Both the position numbers and the translations under genes were made by a program. Source: Xestospongia muta (taxonomy: Eukaryota > Porifera > Demospongiae > Haplosclerida > Petrosiidae). Taken from it: a stretch of 64,000 nucleotides of DNA. Within the stretch, counting starts at the first letter, position 1. Each line of letters opens with the position of its first letter. The stretch lies in NCBI GenBank assembly GCA_963693285.1, contig OY848920.1, positions 3,237,135-3,301,134 of the forward strand, given 5' to 3'. The notes under the pieces were generated by a model. That model made no database searches. It saw nothing but the letters and a program-made list of their open reading frames with translations, and had not been told where the DNA came from. Below are positions 47,735-59,702 of this stretch, one piece after another.

Positions 47735-49378
47735 GTGCACCATATGAAAGTAAAATCTCTCATACAGGAAGAACATGGTCAAATTGTTGAATCATATGAC
47801 AACCTTTCTTAGTTACATCATTTACAAGCTCACATGCTCCCAATTCTAGCTGAAGAATGAAAAATTGCTGAAAACGTTTTTGTTTATTTTGTAATCCATA
47901 TGGAGACATAACAATTGTACTGTAGCTATTTAATAAATTCAGAGGCCAGCCTGTCTTCTTAATGTATCTAGGACACTTATTCACCAACTCACTTCCTAAT
48001 TTTTCAATATTAAAGTCTGTCTTCTCGTCATTATATAGTATATAGAGACTGTGTACTATAGTATTTATATAGTGGTCAAATGATGTTGGACCAGAGCTGT
48101 GTGAATGCTTAGATTTGTGCAATTGTAGACATAGACTCACACACTCTATTAGATCAATCTATAAAGTGATCAATGTATTAGTCCTAACATGCATAGTTGA
48201 GGCTTTGTTGAGACAATGTACAAGTTTACGCATGTCATAAAAACACATATTCACAGCTTTTTGAAGAAGATTCAATCCAGTTGTCACAGGTAAATTGGCC
48301 ATCTGTAAGCTGTGAAGAAACATCTTACAACCTCTAGACCATAGGAGAAGACATTTAACAAAGTTTTCATGATCATTCTCCTTGCAAAACACTTCACTAT
48401 AATGAAACAAATACTCTATTAGTGTACTATTACCACATCCAAGACATCGCTCCATGATTACCAGAGTTTGATAGAGAATTTTCTCAATCCTTTTATTATT
48501 AATGTAGTCAGCTAGCTTCCCTACTTAATCTATATCCTCTTCACTAAATGCACACTTTCTATTGAACTCATGGATGTCTTGAATTTCTACAACATTTTAA
48601 AATCACATTAGATACAAAGCACAAGGGATAGATCTGCTACCTGATGTCATTGGCAATACACCCAGAGATAGTAGATCTCTCAATACATCTGTATTTCTTT
48701 CATGAACAGCTCTGTGCATTACTGTGTATTCAAAGTGATCAGGCAAAGTCAGATCAACACCACATTTCAATAAGATCTCTAACATTAATCTTCGATTTTT
48801 GTTTCTGCAGTTTAGTGCATACATCATGATGAACATTAGTACCAGCTTCACAAGTAAGGTAAGAATATCAATATGATCACTTTCATTGGCTGCTATGATA
48901 GGTGTTTTATGACAGCAACCATTTTGTTCAGTGTCAGCTCCTATCTCTAAGAGTTGTGTTACAATATCAACTGGGCCCTTCCTGATTGCAACACGTAAAA
49001 GTGAATTTTTTATAATGGACTTTAAGGTAGTAGGGTAGTATGTCCCTTGTAATAGAGGACTGGACATAGCGATGATAATTGGGATGATAAATAACCAGTT
49101 CAATGTAATTAATTATCAAGGAAGTGATTAATGACTCTTGTTATCCACTGACAACAAGCTTCATGTAATACCAATATCAAAGCACTATCAAAAGTATTAT
49201 AACCAATAAATAGATGATTGTCACTTAAATTACTTTGGAGTTTTTGAAAAAAGTCTTTTTGAGAAACAAGTGAACAGAAATGGTTTGTTTCTTTAGAAGA
49301 AAGCCTCCATTCTGATAGATGATGTGAATGAAACCAAGATATTTGTGTAGACACAAAGTGTGATATAGTAGCCAACAT
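47735..49378 (-). pseudogene. FEM-1-like ankyrin gene F5 with premature stop
   Basis: Minus strand. Ankyrin part (about 48645-49100): NSLLRVAIRKGPVDIVTQLL, EIGADTE, EILLKCGVDLTLPDHFEYTV, MHRAVHERNTDVLRDLLSLG. It ends at a possible donor, TCAG|GTAGCA. Next VVEIQDIHEFNRKCAFSEED with GKLADYINN, then MERCLGCGNSTLIEYLFHYS (FEM-1 TPR region, 48159-48455). Then CMSLCLQLHKSKHSH and ILQLELGACELVND (C-terminal ankyrin, 47760-48140). FEM-1 proteins recruit substrates to CUL2 ligases. An in-frame TAA (48525-48527) replaces CAA of F4, and the C-terminus is cut by the palindrome. Confidence 0.6.
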
Positions 49379-50452
49379 TGTCTCAGTGATGAGCTGAACT
49401 CAGCATATATTGCTATAGTGATTATGATTTAGTCCATTGAAAACATTGTAGCAAACATCAAGAGCTCAACCAAATTCATATCATTTGTCATCAAAATCAA
49501 GTAACTATATGTTCACTGGGAGCTTTCTGAAATACTTGAGAAACGTCTGTAAAATACAAGGGATTACAACAACACCTGTTCAATGTAATACATATATACA
49601 CATGCTAACTTTAGTAGCTACTTTCAAATGTATTGAATAATTAGGCCAGAGAAAATTATCCTGAATCAACAAAATAATACTGTTCACAAAAGTACTCTTA
49701 AATTTTGTGTCACTATAGTTTAGCAACATTGTCTGATGAGCTAAACTCAGCATATATAGTTAGCTATGTAACAGTAAACTGATAATATACATGTGCAATG
49801 TAGTCAGTGACCACTCATTATGAAGGGTTAGACTTGTTCCAGACCACCATAGCTAAAATAGTATTAATGTAATGTTTCTAAGTAAGTGATAAATATGTGG
49901 TTGAAGTAAAGTTATGTCCTTGAATATAATTTAGATAAGACACGTAGCTTTGATAACAGAAGCTAGTCATAGTAATTATTTATTGAATGATATATCATGT
50001 GTACCTCTAATGTCAAGTTTAATAGATTTACTGTATATAGATGAGCCAAACTGTTAGTGCCTTCTACTGTGGTACATTGTAAATGATCAATAATACATTC
50101 AGTTTTTTGTTAGTTGCTTTTCAAAGATACAAGTAGCTATGATACATATGATATATATAATTATATAGAAGTAAATGAGACTATTTTGTGACTTGTATTA
50201 TGTGAATGCCATTACACTCAGTCTAGCCTGTTTTAGGCACATGATCACAATAATTATTGTACTTTTAAATACATGTAAAACTGACTACACTGCACACACA
50301 TTTTATAAAACACTGTTGTTGTGTATTCCGTTAGTTTGAAATAGTTAATTAACTATTAGCACCCAGAACTATTTGAAATTGACTTCCTGTATGTACGAGT
50401 GTCTCTAAATCTGATTAATTTCTTACAATATGAGATAATCCTAAATACTCAC

Positions 50453-50600
50453 CAGTAACGTTCTCAAATAATCGTCATATTTCTTTACAACATTACTCTG
50501 TCTTATAGCTCTTAAAGTATTAATCAAATTTCTTCTAGCTGGTTGTACTTTCATCTTTTTAATTAATCAATCCAAATTGATACATACATGTTAATTGAGT
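50453..50600 (-). pseudogene. Degenerate C-terminal death-domain exon
   Basis: After a short frameshifted start (MYQFG) it reads KVQPARRNLINTLRAIRQSN and VVKKYDDYLRTLL, then a GTGAGT donor. It matches the helix 5-6 end of the C-terminal death domain, but the N-terminal half is missing and an in-frame stop separates the pieces. Confidence 0.6.
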
Positions 50601-50800
50601 ATATCCAGCTATATAGATCTATATTCTTCAATTATAACTGTACACGTGTCCTCATTAGAAACCACTTTGTAGTTCTAGTATACGTAATAATTACTGGATT
50701 TGTAAGGGTTGGTCCAAAAGCAAAAATCATACAGACCAAAGTTGTATATTCCTGTATTCTGTTATGCCCCCTCGAATAGCTATTATTCAATACTATACTT
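50570..50800. repeat. Conserved segment S2 upstream of F5
   Basis: Closely matches 31440-31660 (CCAGCTATATAGATCTA, CCACTTTGTAGTTCTA, TAATAATTACTGGATTTG). It lies about 1.2 kb upstream of F5 on the minus strand. Confidence 0.6.
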
Positions 50801-50854
50801 GTATGTTAAAAACAAACAATAGCAAAATGTATTATAAAAACAACAATCATGAAG

Positions 50855-50920
50855 TTAAAGTAGTGTTGTAGTAGTAAGTATCTCATCAGCTGGCTTTAAC
50901 AATATGTCCTCATTATCTAT
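50855..50920 (-). CDS. Possible alternative last exon of gene C
   Basis: Acceptor ATTAATTCCACAG, then 21 codons (IDNEDILLKPADEILTTTTL, then L) and TAA, in phase 0 as the death-domain donor requires. Homologous sequence at 62715-62820 keeps an open frame only in another phase (YIPQYPGSEILVTSLDILSK...). This makes the call uncertain. Confidence 0.25.
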   Translation of the reverse strand: MDNEDILLKPADEILTTTTLL

Positions 50921-51211
50921 CTGTGGAATTAATAGATAACAATTATATACAGTAACTACAAAATATATCTAACAACCAATATAATAACTATACATATTAT
51001 TTAGTTTAATAAGAACTACTGTACATTTATTTGAATTACCTTTTGCAAAGAAAAAATCATTAAATGAAAAAGCATTGTCCACAAATGATGTTATTGTCAA
51101 TTGCTCAACAAAGCAAACTTTACATGAACATATTCACATACCATGCACATACTTGTATTAAGGTAACTAGTATACTTACTATATTGTACTTGTTGATATA
51201 TATAATATCAC

Positions 51212-51244
51212 TTATATAGATTGAACACTCTCATTATTTCCCAC
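51212..51244 (-). CDS. Gene C: short last exon
   Basis: Acceptor ATTTTTGTAG followed by VGNNESVQSI and TAA, phase 0, matching the phase 0 donor of the death-domain exon. The same 11-codon exon ends gene E (63479-63511, VRNNESVQSI), so it is conserved. Confidence 0.55.
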   Translation of the reverse strand: MGNNESVQSI

Positions 51245-51462
51245 CTACAAAAATAAGGAAATGAGTTTGTAATAGCAATTTGTGATCACAAGTTGTTTAC
51301 ATAGTTAAAACCATTTTCATATAAATTATGGGAATATTACATCTGATAACAAATCAAGTTATGATTAATTTCAAAGTTTAATATAGATCAAAGTTAGTTA
51401 ATAATATTGCTAAGGTTCCACTCTATAGGTACATATATTGATATATGGACAATGTAACTTAC

Positions 51463-51758
51463 TGTTGTTTTTAGATAATCTTCATACTTTATAGCTACAT
51501 TATTCTGTCTAATAGCTCTTAAAGCATCTAATAAATTCCTTCTAGTTGCTTCTCTTGCTTTCTCCATAGTCCATAACTGATACATACTGGTATAGTCATG
51601 ACATCCAGCTAGATTCACACTGTCCAGTCCTAGTTTCACACCTAACTGATTCCATTCCGCTGTTCTAGCATGTGAAATTAATTCTACATGTGTAGGTTGT
51701 TGATCCAAGAGATGATCGGGTAAAGTAGATACATGTACACCTCCTTTAAGTACATTAC
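51463..51758 (-). CDS. Gene C: C-terminal death-domain exon
   Basis: A 296-nt exon, phase 1 acceptor, phase 0 donor ACA|GTAAGT. It reads NVLKGGVHVSTLPDHLLDQQ, HARTAEWNQLGVKLGLDSVN, TSMYQLWTMEKAREATRRNL, LDALRAIRQNNVAIKYEDYL. The death-domain core is intact. By phase it can follow either the Roc-COR exon or the 52740-52883 exon. Confidence 0.75.
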
Positions 51759-52444
51759 CTAATACGAAATGGGAAAATATATAATCTAGTTTTGATCTAA
51801 TAATATAATTTTTGTTTTGTTAAACAAAATAATAAGTGCAATTATGTTATTGGTATTAACACATGTATAAATGACTTCACAGGTCAAAATGTTCAAAAAC
51901 AGCTAATAAATCAAACTACCAAATACAAACACAATATTTATAGTGGGTGGGGTCTATGAACAAGAAAAAAGGGAAAACATTAAAAATATTTATTATAACA
52001 CCAGACAGTCATTAGGAAGTACATGTAACATTTACGAAAAATGTGTATGTATGTCCTTAGACATTGTTTGAGATATTTTAATGTATGGATTTATAAATTT
52101 AATGTCTACTTGATAATACCATTTGTAATTGTTAACATATCAAGATATGATCGCAAAATATTTTTAATGCTCTGCCAGCTTTAGAATGGGATTTGCAAAC
52201 TCGTCCTCCTTAGTGAGGTTAAGGGCTCCTGCTATTTCTTAGTTATGAGTTGACACATGCTATCATTTGCTAAGCAGCCCTAAGGATATGTTAAAGAGCT
52301 TGACAATACTTAAATGTAGTGTTTCAAAAGTTGCATCATTGTTACAATTGAGATTGAAAACAATACATTAAAACCATACATGTTTAAGAATGACTTGGAC
52401 ATAAAAGATTTAGTTGCAATTATGTCTAATATAGTTAAATTCAA

Positions 52445-52518
52445 TTACTGACTTGAAGAAGCAGTATATTTCCTTTTAGATGGTGGCATTTCATCTATCT
52501 GGTTGGGCCGTTTATAAC
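52445..52518 (-). CDS. Gene C: alternative last exon with basic tail
   Basis: Acceptor TTTTGTATAG, then (G)YKRPNQIDEMPPSKRKYTAS, then SSQ and TAA. The split Gly codon (G|GT) matches the donor of 52740-52883. PPSKRK and PLKKRL in the exon before resemble basic nuclear-localisation motifs. Use of this exon would replace the C-terminal death domain. Confidence 0.5.
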
Positions 52519-52739
52519 CTATACAAAAAGAACAACATGACAAACTAAATTCCTAATGGGTCACATGAAACTATTTAATATAAATTATCAATAGTATGAT
52601 TTGTTTTTAAGTTAATGTAAGTTGACTTGAAACAGAGTTTAAACATTGTAAACATGTTATACAGTGGTGAAGTTAATATAATGTCATTTTGTGAAATAAT
52701 ATTTTGTTATATAAGGTCTCCTTCTAGTTGGTTCCTTAC

Positions 52740-52883
52740 CACATATACTTGATGTATTATATAACTCTAAGTCACTGTTAGATGATACATAATGAGGTAA
52801 TCTTTTCTTAAGAGGTATATCTTCATCAGACGTTGATTGATCAGATGGCAATTCATCCAATCTCAGTCTTTTCTGTTTCTTTC
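52740..52883 (-). CDS. Gene C: 48-codon basic/acidic exon
   Basis: Phase 1-1 exon (acceptor ATTGCAG, donor TGTG|GTAAGG) reading GKKQKRLRLDELPSDQSTSD, EDIPLKKRLPHYVSSNSDLE, then LYNTSSICG. Both ends join the Roc-COR exon (VNG|) and 52445-52518 without frame loss. It has two basic clusters and no known domain. No equivalent was seen in gene B. Confidence 0.55.
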
Positions 52884-53212
52884 CTGCAATATATTATTAT
52901 ATAAATATTTATGGTTGGACTTGGTGGTTTTAACATAATACAATGTTTGTACTATACCTAGTATAAGCCTATATAAATAGCTTATAATATCATTCCATTG
53001 AGTCTATTCTTTGTCAACATTTTAAATATCTATAATATCACTTGTTTAATGTTACATTGAACATTGATGATCTAATGCTGCTGTTATCTATTTGTGTGGA
53101 AGTCCTTCACACAAGCAGAATGAAGATGAAAGGAAATATTAACTATAATATATTAAATACAATTAATATTCTATTCAATTATATATGCATCATTACAGCA
53201 AATCACACTCAC

Positions 53213-55258
53213 CATTAACGGAAAACCAAGGTTGCTGACAAGTTTTATCAATAAAATTGGAAGTAAAACTTTCACAGCAAATGAGTGTTTTCTTGTCTTT
53301 CTTTAACTTACAAAAATGTTCTGTACTTTTATTGGAACATAAGGAACAGTAAAAATATTCCTCAAGATTTCCTACATGAGACATATATTGAAAGTTATGT
53401 ATCACCTCTCCAATTCCTGCATGGACAACTTCACGTATAGTACTACATCTTTTGTAAGGATCTGAATAATATACAGCAATCCAACAAATACCATCAACTA
53501 AAAGAACATCACCATAATTAGTTTGTAAAGTGATGATATTACGATAACGTGGAGTAGAGTTTAGAGGACGTTTCAGTTGAAAACCAAGCCGATTTTCAGG
53601 ATGTAGAAGATTGACAACTAATGCAGGGAAGATACCTCGAGGAAATGGCTTCATACCCCACGAGAGAATTAGAGGATCAACATGTTGCTTAAATGCAGAT
53701 GGTATGGAGTGATAATTGGTAGAAGGTGTAGTAGGAAGGACAGTTGGAATAAAGTATCTATCTTCCTTGGGTAGATAGACCATGATGAGTAAACTGGTCA
53801 TTAAATGGAGAAAATTGTCTACTGTAAAATCATTAGACAATCCATTAAATAGGGGTAATGAAAATATATTTTTTGTAAAACATCCTTCATCTTTGAGCTC
53901 CCTATAAACACTTGGTTTGATATTCATGCGGCTACCTTTTATACAGTGAATTTTGAAATAATCAACCGTTTCAGCAAAAGAGATGCTAATCAAATCAGAG
54001 AGTATATCAAATAGTGGTTGTGAATGAAGAAAAACCACATCAGGTAAGATATCAGGAAAGTAAAGGAAGACAGTCAGATTATGGTAGTAAATTAAAGCTG
54101 CTTTAACATCATCACTTTTCATTTCTAAGGTTTTGCCAATATCTTGGCATTTAGATTTACTCACAACAAATATGTTAGATTGACAAAAAGTCTGGTCTAA
54201 TTCTAGCTGAAACAAAAACCATCGGATAGGAATTTCAGCTCTTAGGGAAAATTCACATATTTGAGAACGTATCTCATCAGCAATTTTCTTCTCGTGGTTG
54301 TCTCTGGCAATAGCATTGACAGGAAAGATTAGCGTATTTCCTTTTTCACGATACAGAATTGCTTGATCTTTTAGATTTAAATCTTGTAATTTTGACCAAA
54401 GAATACGATTTTTTATTTCTAATGACTCACCAGAGTAACCAGGCTCCTGGAGTTTATCATAATATGTCCCCAGTACTATACAGTGTGGCTTCTCTTCATC
54501 ATCCCTACTTTCAGAGATTGTTGGATGAATAACTGAAGTTAATGAACGAAATGAAGCTTGAAGAAGCTGTAAATTTGTAATCTGCCTTTCTACTGGCTCA
54601 CCAATTTGATTTCCTTGAATAGTGAAGAAGAACTTTGCTTTATCATTTAATCGTTCATCCAGTTTGTGCGTATAAATATTCACTGAGTTATATCGTAACA
54701 AGGCTGGGGAAATATCTATAAAGGCAGCCTGACCACCAGTATCAATACCATATATCCAATGAGCTTTATAAAGCTCTTTCGATTCCTGTACATGAGGTAA
54801 AAGTTTCATAATTTGCTGAGATACATTAGACTTTTTTGTTCTATCTTCTACTGTAGTTGTTGGTTTAGACCTGTTTGTGTTTGTGTCTTGTAATGGCTGA
54901 TGTGACTAGGTTGTCACTGGTTGGTCAATTGATGATTGTTCACTTCCTAACTCAGAAGATATCTCCATGTTGTTTTTAATATTTCCAGCAACTATTTCCT
55001 TTACTTTGTCAGGCTCCACCTTCATCCATAACAAATTATGATCAACTCCTTTGATGGCAGTCACGACATGTGCTGGACGTGGGACAACTACATTAGTGCT
55101 GTTATGTACATTGTCATTATCACTTGGTTCATCATTATAAAGTAGCCTTAGAAAAGATGATTTACCAGTTCCAGGTGCACCAGATATTGAAAACTTGGAA
55201 ATTTCACCAGTTACAAAACCATTCTTCATAGCTTTGTCTAGTAACACATCATTGTCAT
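53213..55258 (-). pseudogene. Gene C: Roc-COR exon with an in-frame TAG
   Basis: A 682-codon exon, exactly as long as in gene A, with intact acceptor (TTTACTAG) and perfect donor G|GTGAGT. P-loop SISGAPGTGKSSFLRLLYND; G3 WIYGIDTGGQAAFIDISP; COR-like IPIRWFLFQLELDQTF, YYHNLTVFLYFPDILPDVVF; C-terminal Cys/His cluster YCSLCSNKSTEHFC...CC. The frame is continuous on both sides of a single TAG at 54906-54908, in the variable acidic/Ser-rich insert between P-loop and G3. All splice sites and domains are otherwise preserved. The stop is therefore recent, polymorphic, bypassed or a sequence error. Confidence 0.8.
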
Positions 55259-56272
55259 CTAGTAAACAAAAAAAATCCACCTGAATAAATTTCTGATTCA
55301 AACGTCTTGCTTCATGCAGTTCAAAACATATGAACTACTAAACTTGGCAGATTTATTTTAATAAAGTGACAACATTCAAGAAGACTACAGGACTAAGTTC
55401 TTTTTGTTCATAATAACCATAAAAATAATAAATTAGGTAGGATTTTTGTTATTGATATTGTCAACAAAAGCTGTTGTGAAGAGGTCTACTGAACAATAAA
55501 CATAATGGGAACAATTAATTAGGTTGCAATAAAAAAGTATCACATTGATTTGTAAATCTTATAATAAACTATGCAAATAAATACATGTATTTATATATTA
55601 TTGTTGCCTTTATGTTACATACTATATATCTGTTCACATGGAGAATGACCACTAATTTAGTGTTGTAAGTCTGGCTAGGTATGAGCTAAAGCAATATGGT
55701 TTGCATCCTATAAAACACCTAACATGTCTGCAAATTTTATCAAAAACTAGTGCACTAGCTATCTAGGAAGTTTTAAACCAGGAATCTAACAAAAGTGAAA
55801 TGTGTTCTTCACATTTCACCACAACAGTAAAAAATAGGCATCTTTGATGTATTTCATCTGTTTTTTTACTACTATCATGACTGGAATGGAAAACTTAAAC
55901 TCACAACATATTCCTTAGAAATTATTTCTCTTCAATATGATAACACTTCTTTACATTCGACTTAAAGCCAGAGATGTGAGCCTTCATTGTCACAAGTGTA
56001 ATCATAGTTAATAACATTCTTTGTTCTACTATGGATACCATGGTTTAATGTAAATATACTTATTATTCATATTTACTTCAGACTTCTTCATGGGAAATAT
56101 GAAAAATGAACGTGTGTATTTATGATAAAACATGCCTATTAATGGTGTAACGATAATATATATATATACCTTAACATTTTATAATTACCATCAAAATAGA
56201 TTAATTTGGTGTGAGTACCACATATTTATATATATGTTACATATATATTGTGTGAATCAATTTGTTAATTAC

Positions 56273-56330
56273 CTGTTATGTTGTTAGGTAATACACCAGA
56301 GTTGTAAGAGGCAAGCAATGGATCAGAGCA
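56273..56330 (-). CDS. Gene C: upstream exon
   Basis: Phase 0 acceptor (TTCTTTAG), 58 nt, donor ACAG|GTAATT in phase 1. It reads CSDPLLASYNSGVLPNNIT and a split Gly/Asp codon that joins the Roc-COR exon (DNDVLLDKAM). No motif; supported only by splice sites and phase. Confidence 0.4.
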
Positions 56331-57864
56331 CTAAAGAAGTACACACGTGCACAATATAAATAAATACATGTATGTTACATTTCAATAATAAATACATGTA
56401 TGTTACATGTCAATAGCATGCACATGTACAACTGGCAATGCTCGGTCTTTACTTAAATAACTAATAACAATTTATAATAAACTATTAAATTTGGAAGACA
56501 CAGTGAAATATTGAATGAATCTACAAAAATTTGTAGTTAATAGCAGACTGGTAAATTGTGTGAAGTGACTATGTAAAGCTTGAGATAAAGGTTTAAAAGC
56601 AGATATACAAGTTAGCAAAAAGACTTGAGTATTTCAAGCTTGTATCCAGCACTTGAAGTTGAAGTTAATGAAATCATTTGTGGTCATATGTATTGTCAGT
56701 TTTAAAGTATATATATTAATTTTATTTGTTACTTAATGGCTGTTATATACTGAAATAGAATAGAATGAAGTGGATGTACTATATATAGACATATGGCCCT
56801 AAATAATTATCATAATATCTTCTTTTGCTTTTTGTCATTGGTATACCTATATTGATTTTCATTTTTAAATGCTGCACACATGTTTGTATATTTAGTTTAT
56901 ATGTGGTTTTCAACAATCAAAAGTAACCACTGAATAAAATTAAGTCATTGCCCACAGGCTTAATGATCAATGAATGCAATTATCTCTTACTATATATGAA
57001 CACTATGATGACGACACATTATACCAGTTTTACAGCTCTGTTAAGGACTTTTGCAGAGTCAAATTCAGGCTTTCTAACTTCAATTTAGCAACATTTTATT
57101 GAGTATAGTCACTACTTGAATGATTTATGAACTATACAGTTATTTTTAACTTTTTTCAATTTTAAAAAATTACATTATGGCAATAATAAATTTTAACAGT
57201 TAATGGTAGATAAAATATTGTATTAATAACTATTTCCCAAACATTAGTATTAAGAAAGTGGCATCTGTATAGAGGCTAGCTAATGAAGTTATAATCTTTG
57301 TTGATTGACAAGTTAATACTATATGTACTAGCCATATAAAATGAAATCCTGTAATAGTGTGTTTTAGAGTCAAAATGTTGACAACACTATCAAGTATGGT
57401 GAGCCATCTTCTGAAATCATTATCAGATCAAAATTGGTACAATTTTGATGTTAGTTTATTCACAATTTTTTTTCTTTTAATGGTGCTTTCTGGCTAAACT
57501 AGAGGTTTTACAAGCAGGCAAAAATAAGAGTCAGTATTTATAAATCCTATAAAATTGTTATAAGCGATATTTGAGGTCATAATGTGCAATGGCCATTTCT
57601 AAACCATTCTACTTGTTAATCACTACAATAATTGATTATACATGTGTTTTATACTCACATCAATAAAACGTACCTCTCTAATCTGTGTGTTATGTTTAAA
57701 TATTATTTCATAATCATTCTCGCATGTTGTAAATTTTTGTTTTGCACGTTAGATCTGACCATTAGATATATAGTAAACCTATGATGACATAATAATACAC
57801 ATCATAATGTAAGAATTTACTTTAATAAAGTAAGTTATTAATCATTCCATAAATTCCTTCAAAC

Positions 57865-57933
57865 CTTGTTTTTTTCAAGAATAGGATCAACTCTGTCTGC
57901 ATTCTCATTGAAACCAGTACCATTTATTTCACC
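57865..57933 (-). CDS. Gene C: upstream exon (23 codons)
   Basis: Acceptor TTTGTTAG, phase 0 at both ends, reading GEINGTGFNENADRVDPILE then KNK, with a weak donor (AAG|GTTTGA). It joins in frame to 56273-56330. A 9-nt candidate microexon (57674-57682) lies between them. Confidence 0.35.
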
Positions 57934-58547
57934 CTAACAAATAACTTAATCAAACAATATTATTTAATTATCCACTAATAGAATGGTCTTTTAATTCAAC
58001 GGACATTTTACGGTCTCTTCCATTACTGCAGGGTCTGAGGTTATCTTTTGATAATACTTGAACCTTGATTGTCCACCTAAAAGTCGGAATGAATCTTTAG
58101 TAATATAGAGTGCATTGTCATAACAGAACTAGGATAGTTGCTATTAGTAAGCACTATAGGCAGTGAACATCAATTCGGCCTACTAGAAATGTTAATGATT
58201 AGCTATAATGTAAGACTATCCTACATGATTATGGTACAACAATCTTACTTCCTTTGGTTTGGCTTAAGACTAGAAATAGGGATGACTTGTTGAGAACGAA
58301 CGTCAGTAGCTCTGATCGATCTAGTGGAGGTCTTGCAATTCTTTTATCGCCTAAACTCAATTGCATTTTAGTCAATGGAACGTGTTCTACACTGAGTTAC
58401 AGCCTATAATAAGTGATGGGCGGTAAATACTGGATACTCGATACCACGTTTGAATTTTCTGGTATTAAACTTCCATGCCCAATTACGTTGGCGGGTGGGT
58501 GGAAACTGGAAAGTCAACTGGAACGAGAAAAAAAACGGAAACATACG

Positions 58548-58760
58548 GAAGCCTCAGACGGACATTCCAATTCCTATTTCTTATATATTCCACGCACCAC
58601 CTTCCCGTATTAAAAAAAAACTTTTTAACGACCCAGTTGATGAGTTCCGATTTCTTATTCCTAATTTCATTTTGGTTGTATATTGGTATTGGAACCCATC
58701 AACTGCATCTTTAATTGGAAGAAATTAAAAATAGGAATAGGAATGTCCGTTTGCAGCTTC
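58548..58760. repeat. Inverted repeat, about 33-bp arms
   Basis: GAAGCCTCAGACGGACATTC continuing CAATTCCTATTTC at 58548-58580 is inverted at about 58725-58760 (GGAATAGGAATGTCCGTTTG then CAGCTTC). The 145-bp loop has unusually high local GC and homopolymers. It is possibly a small foldback element. Confidence 0.6.
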
Positions 58761-58779
58761 TGTAGAAACAAGAAATCTA

Positions 58780-59702
58780 CATGCAAGAAATCTTGAGCAA
58801 TGCAGAACAATATTTAATGAATATTAATACCAAAATCATTGGGAGGATAAGTCTTATGAGTGGGAAGTAACTTTTTCAGCGACAATGAATGATATTTGTA
58901 AACTAAAGAAAATTATCAATATAAGTACAATAACTATACATCTTCCATGGATGATAATAAATGTTAGACTGTGAATTTTAATTTGGGATTGGATATTATC
59001 ATCTCAAATTATCTTGCCTTTTTACATCCATTGCATCATGAGTTCATGATGTATTCCCTGAAAATATATAAATTTTATCCAGAATTGTATGTCTATGTTT
59101 GGTAATACTTATATCTTGAATGACACTAGTAAGTGAATGTGGAGCTCCTGAAAAGAGGTGATTAGTATGTAGTAGGAATCAAAGGGGGAACCAAGGTGGT
59201 TTACACTGACAGAAAAACACTATTGTCCTACAATGACAATCAAAAACATCACAAATAATACTAAAAAATAGTTTACAGATATAACTTACAAATAACATAC
59301 TCATTACTTATCTGCCTTAAATTTCATTGCTAAATTTCTGATTAAAAGGAAACTTGTTAGAAGATTGATAGATATCTTACTCTTTAGTTATTACTATAAA
59401 TTAAAAGCAACAGAGTGAAAGTTTTTTTTCTCATTGTACTTTACTTAGTTTTCAATAATGTCTATATAGCACCATAGATGTACTATAGGACTGTAAATCT
59501 TCTGTACAACAAGAACATGATTCATATGACAACCTTTCTCACTTTCATTGTTTACAAGTTCACATGCTCCACATTCTACCAGAAATATGAGAAATTGATG
59601 ATAAACCTCTTGTTTAGTTTTTGATACATATCTACACGAGACACAGCAAATGTAATATAGCTCTTTCAATGGCCAGCCAATCTTTTCCAATATACATATC
59701 AA
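58780..59702 (-). pseudogene. FEM-1-like pseudogene F6 and flank
   Basis: 59445-59702 reads EKIGWPLKELYYICCVSCRY, VSKTKQEVYHQFLIFLVECG, ACELVNNESEKGCHM and IYSPIVHLWCYIDIIEN on the minus strand. It is homologous to the C-terminal part of F5 and F2. 58780-59240 is a diverged copy of the plus-strand sequence at about 5090-5560. The TPR and N-terminal ankyrin parts are missing. Confidence 0.5.
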
